A DNA stretch of 24,166 nucleotides, taken from contig JALPXQ010000010.1 in the NCBI GenBank assembly GCA_023271515.1, positions 1 to 24,166 on the forward strand, read 5' to 3'. Source of the stretch: Dehalococcoidia bacterium. Its GTDB lineage: Bacteria > Chloroflexota > Dehalococcoidia > SZUA-161 > SpSt-899. Shown piece by piece: positions 14,313 through 21,990 of the stretch. The position numbers and the translations under genes are program-made. Numbering within the stretch: position 1 is the first letter of the stretch; the number at the start of each line of letters is the position of its first letter. The notes below the pieces were generated by a model. It was given only the letters and a program-made list of their open reading frames with translations, was not told the DNA's origin and made no database searches.

Positions 14313-15341
14313 TTAATCTCTCGCCCGAAGCTGGCCGCATCCGGCGTGGATGTCGAGCCCCCTCCTCAGCCGGATGGTACTCGAGATGTGATGGCGGGTA
14401 AGAGTCTCATGGAAGGCTTGAATCCGGGCTCGGTGAGGGGGCTTAAACTCTGCAGTGGGGTTGACCGGGATGAGATTAACGTGGCAATTGAGCCCTCGCA
14501 GGAGATTGGCCAGCTCGATGGCAAGCGGCACGGAGTCGTTGACGCTGCGTATGAGGGTATATTCGAAAGTGATCCGGCGACGGGTGGCCTCAACGTAACT
14601 CCGGCAAGCCGGGATAAGCACCTCTAGGGGATACATCCTGTTGGGGGGTGACAGGACGTCGCGGAGCTCGTTGTTGGGGGCATGCAGGGAGACCGCCAGC
14701 CCCACCTGCAGCTTTTTCCGGCTCAGTTTCTTGATGGCGGAGGGAATCCCAATCGTCGAGATGGTCAGGTGTCTCGCTCCCAGCCCGAAGAGTCCCGGAG
14801 AGGTCAGATTCTCCACCGCTCGCCAGACGGCTTCAAAATTGACCAGTGGCTCTCCCATGCCCATAAAGACCACGTTAGTGACTGCCCCGCCTTCTGCCTG
14901 GAGACAGCGGGAGAAGAAAAGAACCTGATCGGTGATCTCGGCGGGGGTCAGGTTGCGCTCGAAGCCGCTGGCCCCGGTGGCGCAGAGGGGGCAGCCGAAG
15001 GCACAACCGACCTGAGAGGAGACGCAAACGGTGCGTCGTTTATCATACATCATCAGGACGGATTCGATGGTGTTCCCGTCACTGAGGCGGAAGAGCACCT
15101 TGGTGCTGCTGCCGTCGCGGGAGGTCGCCTCGGTTACCGGAAATATGGATTGAAAAGAGAACTCTGAATCCAGACTTTCCCGCAGCTTCGGGGGCAGATT
15201 GCTCATGGCAGAGAAATCGCTGATCGGCTTGCGATAGACCCAGTCAAGTATCTGCCTGGCGCGGTATTGGGGCTCTCCCCAGTCGGAGAGGACGTCCCTG
15301 AGGTCATTTAATGAGAGCTCAGTTATAGCGATCTCAGGCAA
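14313..15341 (-). CDS. rlmN: 23S rRNA (adenine-2503-C2)-methyltransferase, radical SAM
   Basis: RlmN methylates A2503 of 23S rRNA and A37 of some tRNAs by a radical-SAM, ping-pong mechanism. The 342-residue protein shows WGEPQYRARQILDWVYRK, the radical-SAM cluster CAFGCPLC (C113, C117, C120), the substrate cysteine in TVCVSSQVGC (C106), the SAM-binding NVVFMGMGEPLVNFE, the STIGIPSAIKKLS strand, SLHAPNNELRD, and the methyl-carrying cysteine in HAGCGQL (C335). A longer open frame exists upstream but overlaps glyS in a non-homologous reading. A TTG at 15341, one base after the glyS stop, places the N-terminus where the family starts. Confidence 0.95.
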   Translation of the reverse strand: MPEIAITELSLNDLRDVLSDWGEPQYRARQILDWVYRKPISDFSAMSNLPPKLRESLDSEFSFQSIFPVTEATSRDGSSTKVLFRLSDGNTIESVLMMYDKRRTVCVSSQVGCAFGCPLCATGASGFERNLTPAEITDQVLFFSRCLQAEGGAVTNVVFMGMGEPLVNFEAVWRAVENLTSPGLFGLGARHLTISTIGIPSAIKKLSRKKLQVGLAVSLHAPNNELRDVLSPPNRMYPLEVLIPACRSYVEATRRRITFEYTLIRSVNDSVPLAIELANLLRGLNCHVNLIPVNPTAEFKPPHRARIQAFHETLTRHHISSTIRLRRGLDIHAGCGQLRARD

Positions 15342-15342
15342 T

Positions 15343-16713
15343 TCAAAACCCCAACCAGTATGCCCCGCCGGGAGGGAGAACCTCGAACGGCTCGCCGCCA
15401 AGCTTGGCGGCGAGGCAGGCGCCGAGCCCCGCAATCGGGACGCGCATCTGCCTCATCGAGTCTCGGTCCCGAATGGTGACTTGATTGTCCTCCAGCGACT
15501 GGAAATCAACTGTAACGCAGAAGGGTGTCCCAATCTCATCCTGCCGCCGGTATCTCCGCCCGATGCTTTGGGCATCATCGTATTGCACCATCCAGTGCCG
15601 GCGCAGATTCTCATAGACCTCTTTAGCTAATGGCACCAGCTTTTCGCTACGGCTCAGCGGCAGCATCGCCACCTTGATCGGAGCCAGGGCCGGATGAAGG
15701 TGCAGCACCACCCGAAGATCTCCCTTATCATCGAGTTCCTCCGCATAGGCATCGGCGAGAAAGGCTAGGGCAGAGCGATCCACCCCCGCCGAAGGCTCGA
15801 TCACATAGGGGGTGTAGCGTTCCTGGGATTGATCATCGAAGTAGCTCATGTTCTCGCCGCTGTGATTGGCGTGCTGTCGGAGATCGAAATCGGTGCGGTT
15901 GGCGACCCCCTCCAGCTCCGACCAGCCAAATGGGAAAAGGTATTCGATATCGGTGCAACTGCGAGCATAATGCGCCAGCTCATCCTTAGAATGCTCTCTG
16001 AGGTGCAGGTTTTCCTCTCTGATCCCCAGGTTGATATACCAGTTGAAGCGCTCCGTCACCCAGTGATTGAACCATTGCTCGTCGGTGCCGGGCTTGACGA
16101 AGTACTCGATCTCCATCTGCTCGAACTCTCTGGTGCGGAAGGTGAAATTGCCCGGGGTGATCTCGTTGCGGAATGCCTTGCCTATCTGGGCGATGCCGAA
16201 GGGGAGTTTCTTGCGGGTGGAGTTGAGCACATTCTGAAAGTTAACGAAGATGCCCTGCGCCGTCTCCGGTCTGAGGTAGGTGATCTGGGACGTAGCACGG
16301 ACCGGACCCAGAAAGGTCTCCAGCATCAGGCTGGCCGGAGCAGGTTCCGACAGCTCTCCGCCACACTCCGGACATCGGACAGTCTCCCCCATTTGATCCA
16401 TCCGCCAATTGCGGCCGCAGGCCAGGCAGGTGGAGAAGGGGTCGGAAAACCCGGCAACATGGCCGCTCGCCTCCCACACGCGTGGATGCATCAGGATGCT
16501 GGCATCGATTCCCACCGTGTCATCCCGCTGGCGGACGACTGATTGCCACCAGGCAGCCTTGACATTGTTTTTCAGTTCCACCCCCAGCGGGCCGTAGTCC
16601 CAGCAGGAAGCCAGTCCGCCGTATATCTCGCTCGACTGAAAGATGAAGCCCCGCCGCTTACACAGCGAGACGAGCTTCTCCATGGTCAATTTCTCAGGCA
16701 TCGCTTTAGTCAC
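15343..16713 (-). CDS. glyS: Glycyl-tRNA synthetase, dimeric alpha2 type
   Basis: Single-chain class II glycyl-tRNA synthetase (the type of archaea, Thermus and many Gram-positives, not the alpha2-beta2 enzyme). Visible: LCKRRGFIFQSSEIYGG, GLASCWDYGPLGVELKNN, the Cys-x2-Cys pairs CLACGRNW and CPECGGE, LRPETAQGIFVNFQN, motif 2 FRNEITPGNFTFRTREFEQM, EPSAGVDRSALAFLADAY (motif 3) and a C-terminal anticodon domain (HLHPALAPIKVAMLPL). The start is a GTG at 16713 with GGGAGGA 7 nt upstream; an ATG at 16701 is the alternative. Length 456 is normal. It is the first gene of the long minus-strand unit and lies directly behind a strong promoter with a leader of only about 15 nt. Confidence 0.96.
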   Translation of the reverse strand: MTKAMPEKLTMEKLVSLCKRRGFIFQSSEIYGGLASCWDYGPLGVELKNNVKAAWWQSVVRQRDDTVGIDASILMHPRVWEASGHVAGFSDPFSTCLACGRNWRMDQMGETVRCPECGGELSEPAPASLMLETFLGPVRATSQITYLRPETAQGIFVNFQNVLNSTRKKLPFGIAQIGKAFRNEITPGNFTFRTREFEQMEIEYFVKPGTDEQWFNHWVTERFNWYINLGIREENLHLREHSKDELAHYARSCTDIEYLFPFGWSELEGVANRTDFDLRQHANHSGENMSYFDDQSQERYTPYVIEPSAGVDRSALAFLADAYAEELDDKGDLRVVLHLHPALAPIKVAMLPLSRSEKLVPLAKEVYENLRRHWMVQYDDAQSIGRRYRRQDEIGTPFCVTVDFQSLEDNQVTIRDRDSMRQMRVPIAGLGACLAAKLGGEPFEVLPPGGAYWLGF

Positions 16714-16732
16714 TGTGAGTTCCTCCCATTCA

Positions 16733-16761
16733 AGATTAGCAGTTTTTGCCAGGGGTGTCAA
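16733..16761 (-). promoter_or_regulatory. Promoter of the glyS operon
   Basis: The minus strand has TTGACA (16761-16756), 17 bp, then TAATCT (16738-16733), with a TGC just before the -10 hexamer (extended -10 pattern). The start expected near 16726 leaves a short leader carrying GGGAGGA. It is arranged back to back with the aspS promoter, with 15 bp between the two -35 boxes. Confidence 0.8.
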
Positions 16762-16776
16762 AGGGAGCGATGCCAA

Positions 16777-16805
16777 TTGCAAAGGCGACTGCCTGTGGCT
16801 ATAAT
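16777..16805 (+). promoter_or_regulatory. Promoter of aspS, predicting a leaderless mRNA
   Basis: TTGCAA (16777-16782), a 17-bp spacer and a perfect TATAAT (16800-16805). Transcription should start about 6-8 nt after the -10 box, at 16811-16814, and the ATG begins at 16814. No ribosome binding site lies between the -10 and the ATG. Confidence 0.78.
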
Positions 16806-16813
16806 AAGACACG

Positions 16814-18604
16814 ATGGCTAATCGATATCGAACCCACAATTGCAGCGAAGCAGGGAGGCATATCGGGCGGGGGATCAGCGTGGCCGGCTGGGTCAACCGC
16901 CGGCGTGACCACGGCGGACTGATCTTCATTGACCTGCGTGATCGAAGCGGGCTTCTCCAGGTGGTATTTAATCCCCAGGTCACCGCGGAGGCTCACCGGA
17001 TCGCTACGGAGATGCGCCCTGAATACGTGGTCCGGATAACCGGCGACGTCGCCAGACGTCCCGCCGGCACCGAGAATCCCGGAATTCCCACCGGCGAAGT
17101 CGAGCTCATCGCCCGGGAGGCGGAGATTCTCAATGCCTCCAGACCAATGCCCTTTCCGATGAGTGACGAATCCGGGATTGACGAGAGCGTTCGGCTGAAG
17201 TATCGCTATCTCGATCTCAGGCGTCCGCAGATGCAGCAGAATATGATGCTGCGCCACCGGGTGATCAAGTTCATCCGCGACTTCCTCGATGCCAGGGGAT
17301 TCATCGAGATCGAAACCCCGATACTGCTTAAGAGCACTCCGGAGGGAGCACGCGACTATCTGGTGCCCAGCCGCCTCTATCCCGGCAAGTTCTATGCCCT
17401 GCCCCAGTCGCCACAGCAACTGAAACAACTGCTGATGGTCTCCGGATTTGAGAAATACTATCAGATCGCGCGGTGCTTCCGCGACGAGGACCAGCGCGCC
17501 GACCGTCAGCCGGAGTTCACTCAGCTCGATCTGGAGATGAGCTTCGTTGATGAAGAGAATGTCCTGGATCTGATGGAGGAGCTTTTCACCTCGCTGATGG
17601 CAGAGCTAAAGCCGGAGATCAGGATCGTGAAGCCATTCCCCCGCCTTTCGTACCACGAGGTGATCGAGCGTTTTGGCACCGATAAGCCCGATCTTCGCTT
17701 CGGATTGGAGCTGGCGGACATCTCTGATATCGTGGCGGACTCTGAATTTGGGGTGTTCCGAACGGCGATCGCCGGGGGTGGCATCGTGAAGGGATTCGCT
17801 GCGCCTGGCTGTGCTGACTACTCCAGAAAGCAACAGGCGGAGCTGGTGGAGTTCGCCAGAGCTCGTGGAGGGAAGGGATTGGTCTCTATGGCTATAGAGG
17901 GGTCGCTAGATGATCTTACCTTAGATAAGGTGCACTCGCCAGTAACCAGGTTCTTCACCATCGACCAGGTGCGGGAGATGGTGAAGCGTCTCCATGCCGG
18001 GCCGGGCGACCTGCTTCTTTTCGCCGCTGATAAGGCTGAAGTGGTCAACACCGTCCTCAGTCAACTCCGCCTGGAGATGGCGAATAGGCTGGGGTTGACT
18101 GATCCCAACCTGATGGTCTTTGCCTTCATTCAGGATCATCCCCTGATGGAATGGAACCAGGAGGGTAATCGCTGGGATTCGATGCATCATCCCTTTACCG
18201 CGCCCTATGATGAGGATATCCCCCTGCTCGACACCGATCCCGGTAGGGTAAGGGCCAGGCACTACGATTTCGTTTGCAACGGCTATGAACTCTCCAGCGG
18301 CTCGATCCGGATTCACGATAGCCGGATTCAAGAGAAGATATTCTCGCTTCTGGGCTACTCCGACGAAGAGATCCGGGAACGGTTCGGCCATCTCCTGGAG
18401 GCGCTGGAATTTGGCGCGCCGCCTCATGGCGGCATCGCCCCGGGCATCGATCGTCTTGTAATGCTGCTGGCCGGAGAGGATAACATCAGAGAGGTGATCG
18501 CCTTCCCCAAGACCAAGAGCGCCACTGACCTGATGACCAATGCCCCCGACGCTGTCTCCGAGGATCAACTACGGGAGTTGCATCTGAGGCTACGAGCTCA
18601 TTGA
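16814..18604 (+). CDS. aspS: Aspartyl-tRNA synthetase, bacterial type
   Basis: Charges tRNA-Asp (and tRNA-Asn in organisms lacking AsnRS). The 596-residue protein has the bacterial layout: OB-fold anticodon domain with SVAGWVNRRRDHGGLIFIDL (about 22-41); RLKYRYLDLRRP; motif 1 region GFIEIETPILLKSTPEGARD; motif 2 RCFRDEDQRADRQPEFTQLD; the GAD insertion domain (about 290-420); and motif 3 GGIAPGIDRLVMLLAG. The start at 16814 fits the family N-terminus exactly (RTHNCSEAGRHIG), so the ATG is secure although nothing resembling a ribosome binding site precedes it. It is the only intact plus-strand gene here and is divergent from glyS. Whether it is discriminating or non-discriminating cannot be settled by eye. 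Confidence 0.97.
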   Translation: MANRYRTHNCSEAGRHIGRGISVAGWVNRRRDHGGLIFIDLRDRSGLLQVVFNPQVTAEAHRIATEMRPEYVVRITGDVARRPAGTENPGIPTGEVELIAREAEILNASRPMPFPMSDESGIDESVRLKYRYLDLRRPQMQQNMMLRHRVIKFIRDFLDARGFIEIETPILLKSTPEGARDYLVPSRLYPGKFYALPQSPQQLKQLLMVSGFEKYYQIARCFRDEDQRADRQPEFTQLDLEMSFVDEENVLDLMEELFTSLMAELKPEIRIVKPFPRLSYHEVIERFGTDKPDLRFGLELADISDIVADSEFGVFRTAIAGGGIVKGFAAPGCADYSRKQQAELVEFARARGGKGLVSMAIEGSLDDLTLDKVHSPVTRFFTIDQVREMVKRLHAGPGDLLLFAADKAEVVNTVLSQLRLEMANRLGLTDPNLMVFAFIQDHPLMEWNQEGNRWDSMHHPFTAPYDEDIPLLDTDPGRVRARHYDFVCNGYELSSGSIRIHDSRIQEKIFSLLGYSDEEIRERFGHLLEALEFGAPPHGGIAPGIDRLVMLLAGEDNIREVIAFPKTKSATDLMTNAPDAVSEDQLRELHLRLRAH

Positions 18605-18742
18605 TAGGGGATGCCAGGCGTGTTAGCATATTACTGCCCAATACCTCGCAGCACCTTGCCGTGAATCAAACTCTCATAGCCGGCTACCCACCAGCGAACC
18701 GTGACAAAGGAAGTGAGGAGGTTTCAAGATGCCGGCGCATGA
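18605..18742. other. Stretch behind aspS without a recognisable gene
   Basis: No terminator with a T run and no gene are visible. The last 40 bases share the frame of the TlpA-like remnant (VTKEVRRFQDAGA, then TGA), so the degraded gene may have begun in this stretch. Confidence 0.35.
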
Positions 18743-18946
18743 ATACGAGAGTATGTAATCCAGAAAGGGATACCTTTCCCCGTCCTGTTGGATACAGAGA
18801 CTGAAGTGGCCAACCTGTATCAGGTGAGGGGAATTCCTGCCACATTCTTGATCGATCGGCAGGGCATCATTCAAGAGGTGAGAATCGGGGCCTTCCGAAA
18901 CGCCGCCGATGTGGCCGCCAGCGTGGAGAAGATCATTGAGAAGTAG
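18743..18946 (+). pseudogene. TlpA/ResA-type thioredoxin C-terminal remnant
   Basis: The plus strand encodes 67 residues with REYVIQKGIPFPVLLDTETE, the cis-proline segment RGIPATFLIDRQG, and a final helix ending VEKIIEK before TAG at 18944-18946. This is the second half of a TlpA/ResA-like membrane-anchored thiol-disulfide oxidoreductase. The redox CxxC half, signal anchor and start codon are missing. An in-frame TGA at 18740-18742 separates it from a few more codons (EVRRFQDAGA) that may be earlier parts of the same protein. It is a decayed fragment, not expected to be functional. Confidence 0.75.
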
Positions 18947-18959
18947 CCGGCGTGAGTCT

Positions 18960-19061
18960 GGGGTCAGCCCTTGACCTGGGGACTTTTCTTCGCTTCATGC
19001 GATGCTGCTGTTATGGTCTTGGGGACGGTTGCAGCGCGATCCAAAGTCAAGACCTGACCCC
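18960..19061. repeat. REP/MITE-like element with GGGGTCAG termini
   Basis: GGGGTCAGCCCTTGAC (18960-18975) and GTCAAGACCTGACCCC (19046-19061) are inverted copies matching at 14 of 16 positions around a 70-bp core. The terminal sequence is of the kind often seen flanking repeats moved by Y1/REP-associated transposases; that link is from memory. It sits immediately behind the SIMPL gene and also behind the TlpA remnant, where it could act as a bidirectional structure in the transcripts. Confidence 0.55.
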
Positions 19062-19068
19062 CTAGTTC

Positions 19069-19827
19069 TTATTCAATGGCGAAGACTACCTGCACATTGA
19101 TGATGATCTCCTGCTCCCCGGGCATGATAGGGGTAACCGGGGCAACTTCCATGTCCATCGCCATTCGAGGCGGCATTGGCATCGGTGGGAAGTGAGCCAT
19201 ACCCTCGCTGATGAAGGTAGGCTTTCCCAGGGTCACGCCGGCAAGCTGCGCCAGTTGCTTCGCCTTTGCCCTGGCATCGGCAAAAGCCTTCTCGCGTGCC
19301 TGCTCCTGGTGCGCGGTGGGGTCTTCCACAGTGAAGCCAATCCCGTGGATTCTGATGAGATCGCCTCCAGCTTCGACCACGGCATCGATAATCAAGCCAA
19401 CCTCATCCAGTGCCCTGATCCTGGCACTCACCATGTTGCTCACCAGGTAGCCGGTCAGTTCACGTTCACCTGTCACTCTGTCCCAATCCCACACCTGAGA
19501 GATGCTGAAGCGGAAGGTTTGGATGTCCTCCTCCGCCACACCGTGCGCCTCCAGCGCAGCTATAACCGCCTCCATGGATTGAGCCGCCCGGCTCATTGCC
19601 TCTGCCACCGTATCCGCCTGAGCTTCGATGCCCAGCCTGAGAGCGGCGATGTCCGGGGTAACCGACACCTTGCCCTGGCCGCTCACCCAGATTCCCTTCT
19701 GCTGGGTGTTACCTGTATCTGCTGCTAACGCTGTTTCAACTCCCCTCTCGACAGCGGCGCATCCCGCTACACCGAGCAGGGCAATTGCCACGACCAGACT
19801 AGTTACGATCAACCAACCTTTCCTCAT
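19069..19827 (-). CDS. SIMPL-domain (DUF541) lipoprotein
   Basis: SIMPL/DUF541 proteins form oligomers in the cell envelope; the biochemical role is mostly unknown. The 252-residue product has a signal sequence (MRKGWLIVTSLVVAIALLG) with a lipobox VAGC placing the lipidated Cys at residue 23. The SIMPL pattern follows: IWVSGQGKVSVTPDIAALRL, VEAQADTVAEAMSRAAQSM-like heptads, GVAEEDIQTFRFSISQVWDW, GYLVSNMVSARIRALDEVG, the helix AREKAFADARAKAKQLAQLAG, and a final strand EIIINVQVVFAIE. AGGAGG lies 6 nt before the ATG. It appears monocistronic. Confidence 0.9.
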   Translation of the reverse strand: MRKGWLIVTSLVVAIALLGVAGCAAVERGVETALAADTGNTQQKGIWVSGQGKVSVTPDIAALRLGIEAQADTVAEAMSRAAQSMEAVIAALEAHGVAEEDIQTFRFSISQVWDWDRVTGERELTGYLVSNMVSARIRALDEVGLIIDAVVEAGGDLIRIHGIGFTVEDPTAHQEQAREKAFADARAKAKQLAQLAGVTLGKPTFISEGMAHFPPMPMPPRMAMDMEVAPVTPIMPGEQEIIINVQVVFAIE

Positions 19828-20396
19828 TCTGTTCCTCCTATTTTGAATCTCCGGTTCAGCGTAATCCTTGCGGGGTCACTCCCCTCCTGAACGCTGACTA
19901 CTGATAGCTGACATCTGATCACATTGCCAGCACCTCCCAGGTGAGCGGAGTGAGCATCCTCACATGCGAACAACCTGTCTCACCTGCTCACCTCTATCCA
20001 AACAGGCTCAGTACGGATAAGATCACAAATGCCGGAACGAGTACGCACACCGTTAAGAATTCGGGTTCTTCACCAAATTTGGTAGTAAAGAATGATCCTC
20101 ACTGGCCGTACCTTCAGTTCTTTGAAAAACTAATACCAGTAACAATGTGAACGACCTTTGCACCCAATGTGAGCATAACAAGTCTCAATGTGCGGTGCAA
20201 CTATTTTTCATGATTCGGTGGTCTGCTCGCCAGAGTCGAGTCTTCGACCTCAGGCGGATGAGGGTTTATTCCCTGTGTCCTGGTAAACATGGTAAGCAGG
20301 ATTGCACTCAAGCCCCCCCGACCATTGCCGAAGCCGTAATTGATGATCAACGGTTATTATACCGGGGTAGAGGGGTTGGTAACCGTATGGGTGACG
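19828..20396. other. 569-bp gap with no supported gene
   Basis: I see no protein of recognisable family in either direction and no tRNA. There is an imperfect hairpin (GGTGAGCGGAGTGAG at 19940-19954 against CTCACCTGCTCACC at 19979-19992). A weak minus-strand promoter-like pair (TTGCAC-17-TATGCT, about 20196-20168) points toward the SIMPL gene. Open frames here look random in composition. Confidence 0.4.
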
Positions 20397-20963
20397 CTAC
20401 CGATCACAGGGCAACCTGAAACTTACCGTCGTTGTCTCGTCTCTCAGCACTACAACGTCAGAGGCAAAATCACTCTGGAATCGGGGCGGTGCCGATGCTA
20501 TCATTTGATAGGTGCCAACTTGTATCCTGATATTGAAGTGTCCAGTGGGATCGGTAAATGCATAACCGATAGTATGCCCAATGACCAGACACGAGGCATC
20601 CACAAACGCTCCCTCTATCGGAGTGCCATGAACGTCGGTTACAAGGCCAGTAATATAGCCTGCTGGTGCTCGCTCCAGGGTGAAATTCATCGTTGTCGTC
20701 TCACCTTCAGTAACTACTATTCCGGAGACCTCCTCACGGGAGAAACCGAGTGCCCATATCCTCATATCGTAAACAGCAACATCTACCTTCATCTTGAAGT
20801 ATCCCGCCTCATCGGTTATCGTTGCCCAGCCAATCCCCCTGTCCTGTTTCCGAGCACTCACGTTTGCTCGTTCTGCTATTGAAACACCCCTTATTTCAGC
20901 GTCCCTCAGAGGATGGGTTGGTGAGACGATAGGCATGATGGGAACTCCCGTAGTGTCGGTCAC
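20397..20963 (-). CDS. Carboxypeptidase-regulatory-like repeat protein, N-terminally truncated
   Basis: The 188 residues contain two CarboxypepD_reg-like beta-sandwich units. The second is clearest: GYITGLVTDVHGTPIEGAFV, AFTDPTGHFNIRIQVGTYQM, then a strand ending TTTVSFRLP. The first unit matches it (ITDEAGYFKMKVDVAVYDMR, TTTMNFTLERA). Its opening strand YIAGFVTDTTGVPI begins upstream of the GTG at 20963 and is cut by a TGA at 20985-20987, so the protein has lost its beginning and any signal peptide. The GTG overlaps the stop of the upstream repeat lipoprotein gene (GTGA), which might allow translation by coupling. Such domains are normally parts of secreted or surface proteins. I judge it a truncated gene, possibly still expressed. 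Confidence 0.65.
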   Translation of the reverse strand: MTDTTGVPIMPIVSPTHPLRDAEIRGVSIAERANVSARKQDRGIGWATITDEAGYFKMKVDVAVYDMRIWALGFSREEVSGIVVTEGETTTMNFTLERAPAGYITGLVTDVHGTPIEGAFVDASCLVIGHTIGYAFTDPTGHFNIRIQVGTYQMIASAPPRFQSDFASDVVVLRDETTTVSFRLPCDR

Positions 20964-21886
20964 GAAACCGGCAATATAGCGTGCTCAGGGGCGAGCTTAA
21001 TCAGCCAGAAGTCGCTCTTTCCTGCGCCAAAGGAGTTTGTTGTCCCGGCAATGATGAAGCCGCCGCAGGCAGTCTGCTGGACGGAGGATCCCCCCTCCCT
21101 CTCCCTTCCCCCAAAGGTCCGGCTCCATTCTTTATCCCCCTCCTGGTCGGTCTTGATCAGCCAGAGGTCACTCTTTCCTGCGCCAAAGGACTCTGTGCTT
21201 GCGACAATAATGAAACCCCCGTCTCTGGTCTGCTGGACTGAGGGCAAGCCCTCACTGCCCCCCCCCCCAAAGCTCCGGCTCCATTCTTTATTCCCCTCCT
21301 GGTCGGTCTTGATCAGCCAGAGGTCACTCCGCCCTATAAAAGGCGGATATACCTGTGCAGCAATGATGAACCCACCATCTCTGGTTTGCTGGACTGAATG
21401 ACCGGTCTCACCACCCCCTCGATCAAATGTCCGGCACCATTCCTTGTCCCCGTGCTCGTCGGTCCTGATCAGCCAGAGATCACCGTATCGCGGGCCTCCG
21501 CGATATAGCGTGCCAGTAATAATGAAACCACCGTCTAGAGTCTCCCGGACCGACCATCCGTGATCAGTAATTCTTCCGCCAAAGGTGCGGCTCCATTCTT
21601 TATTCCCCTTCTCATCACTCTTGACCAGCCAGATATCGTAATCAAACTCTCCTGCTCCCTCTCTCCATCCGACAATAATGAAACCCCCGTCTCTGGTCTG
21701 CTGAACTGATTGTGCAACAGACCTCTCGCGTCCCCCAAAGGTCCGGCTCCACTCTTTATCCGGTGGGGGAAAGGGACCGGGAGGAGCTGGTCCTGGTTCT
21801 CGTTGGAGATAAAGTGGTGGACAGCCCACAGCCACCAGACTCACCACTAGCAACGCTAGTATTGCCACCGAAAGTTCCTTCTTCAC
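20960..21886 (-). CDS. Five-repeat (beta-propeller-like) lipoprotein with poly-G tract
   Basis: A predicted surface lipoprotein of unknown function, 308 residues. Signal peptide MKKELSVAILALLVVSLVAV, then GC with the lipidated Cys at 22; a Pro-rich linker to about 43; then five tandem units of about 52 residues with consensus KEWSRTFGG, SVQQTRDGGFIIVG, GAGKSDLWLIKTDQEGN. Four-stranded units of this size are typical of beta-propeller blades, but five is fewer than most closed propellers, so the gene may be shortened. The start is GTG with AAGGAGG 5 nt upstream. Unit 4 contains 11 consecutive G (21258-21268). The C-terminus APEHAILPVS differs from the paralogue's APEQ because the gene runs into the next one. 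The paralogue lies at the right edge. Confidence 0.8.
   Translation of the reverse strand: MKKELSVAILALLVVSLVAVGCPPLYLQREPGPAPPGPFPPPDKEWSRTFGGRERSVAQSVQQTRDGGFIIVGWREGAGEFDYDIWLVKSDEKGNKEWSRTFGGRITDHGWSVRETLDGGFIITGTLYRGGPRYGDLWLIRTDEHGDKEWCRTFDRGGGETGHSVQQTRDGGFIIAAQVYPPFIGRSDLWLIKTDQEGNKEWSRSFGGGGSEGLPSVQQTRDGGFIIVASTESFGAGKSDLWLIKTDQEGDKEWSRTFGGREREGGSSVQQTACGGFIIAGTTNSFGAGKSDFWLIKLAPEHAILPVS
21258..21268 (-). repeat. 11-G homopolymer inside the repeat lipoprotein gene
   Basis: The coding strand reads TTT GGG GGG GGG GGC, encoding FGGGG in unit 4, where the other units have FGGRE or similar mixed codons. A change of one G would shift the frame and remove the rest of units 4 and 5. Confidence 0.85.
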
Positions 21887-21990
21887 TTTTTCCTCCTTCC
21901 CGCCAATTACCCGCTGAGGGGAAGGGTGCCTCTGAGAAGACAGCCCTCCTCCCAGCGCTCGTCAAGCGGCTCTTTGCGCCTGAACGGGTA

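Noticed and set aside
14302..14340. ATG at 14340 as methyltransferase start
   Set aside because: It lies inside rlmN without a ribosome binding site; the TTG at 14301 has AAGGAG at 7-nt spacing.
15342..15434. N-terminal extension of RlmN into glyS
   Set aside because: The extension is Ser/Pro/Arg-rich and unlike any RlmN; the TTG at 15341 matches the family start.
20282..20400. tRNA gene in the gap near the carboxypeptidase-like gene
   Set aside because: No T-arm (GTTCRANNC), CCA end or cloverleaf could be built by eye.
20147..20882. Two overlapping plus-strand frames in the right-hand gap
   Set aside because: Composition is random-looking, the second runs antisense to the carboxypeptidase-like repeats, and no family is recognised.
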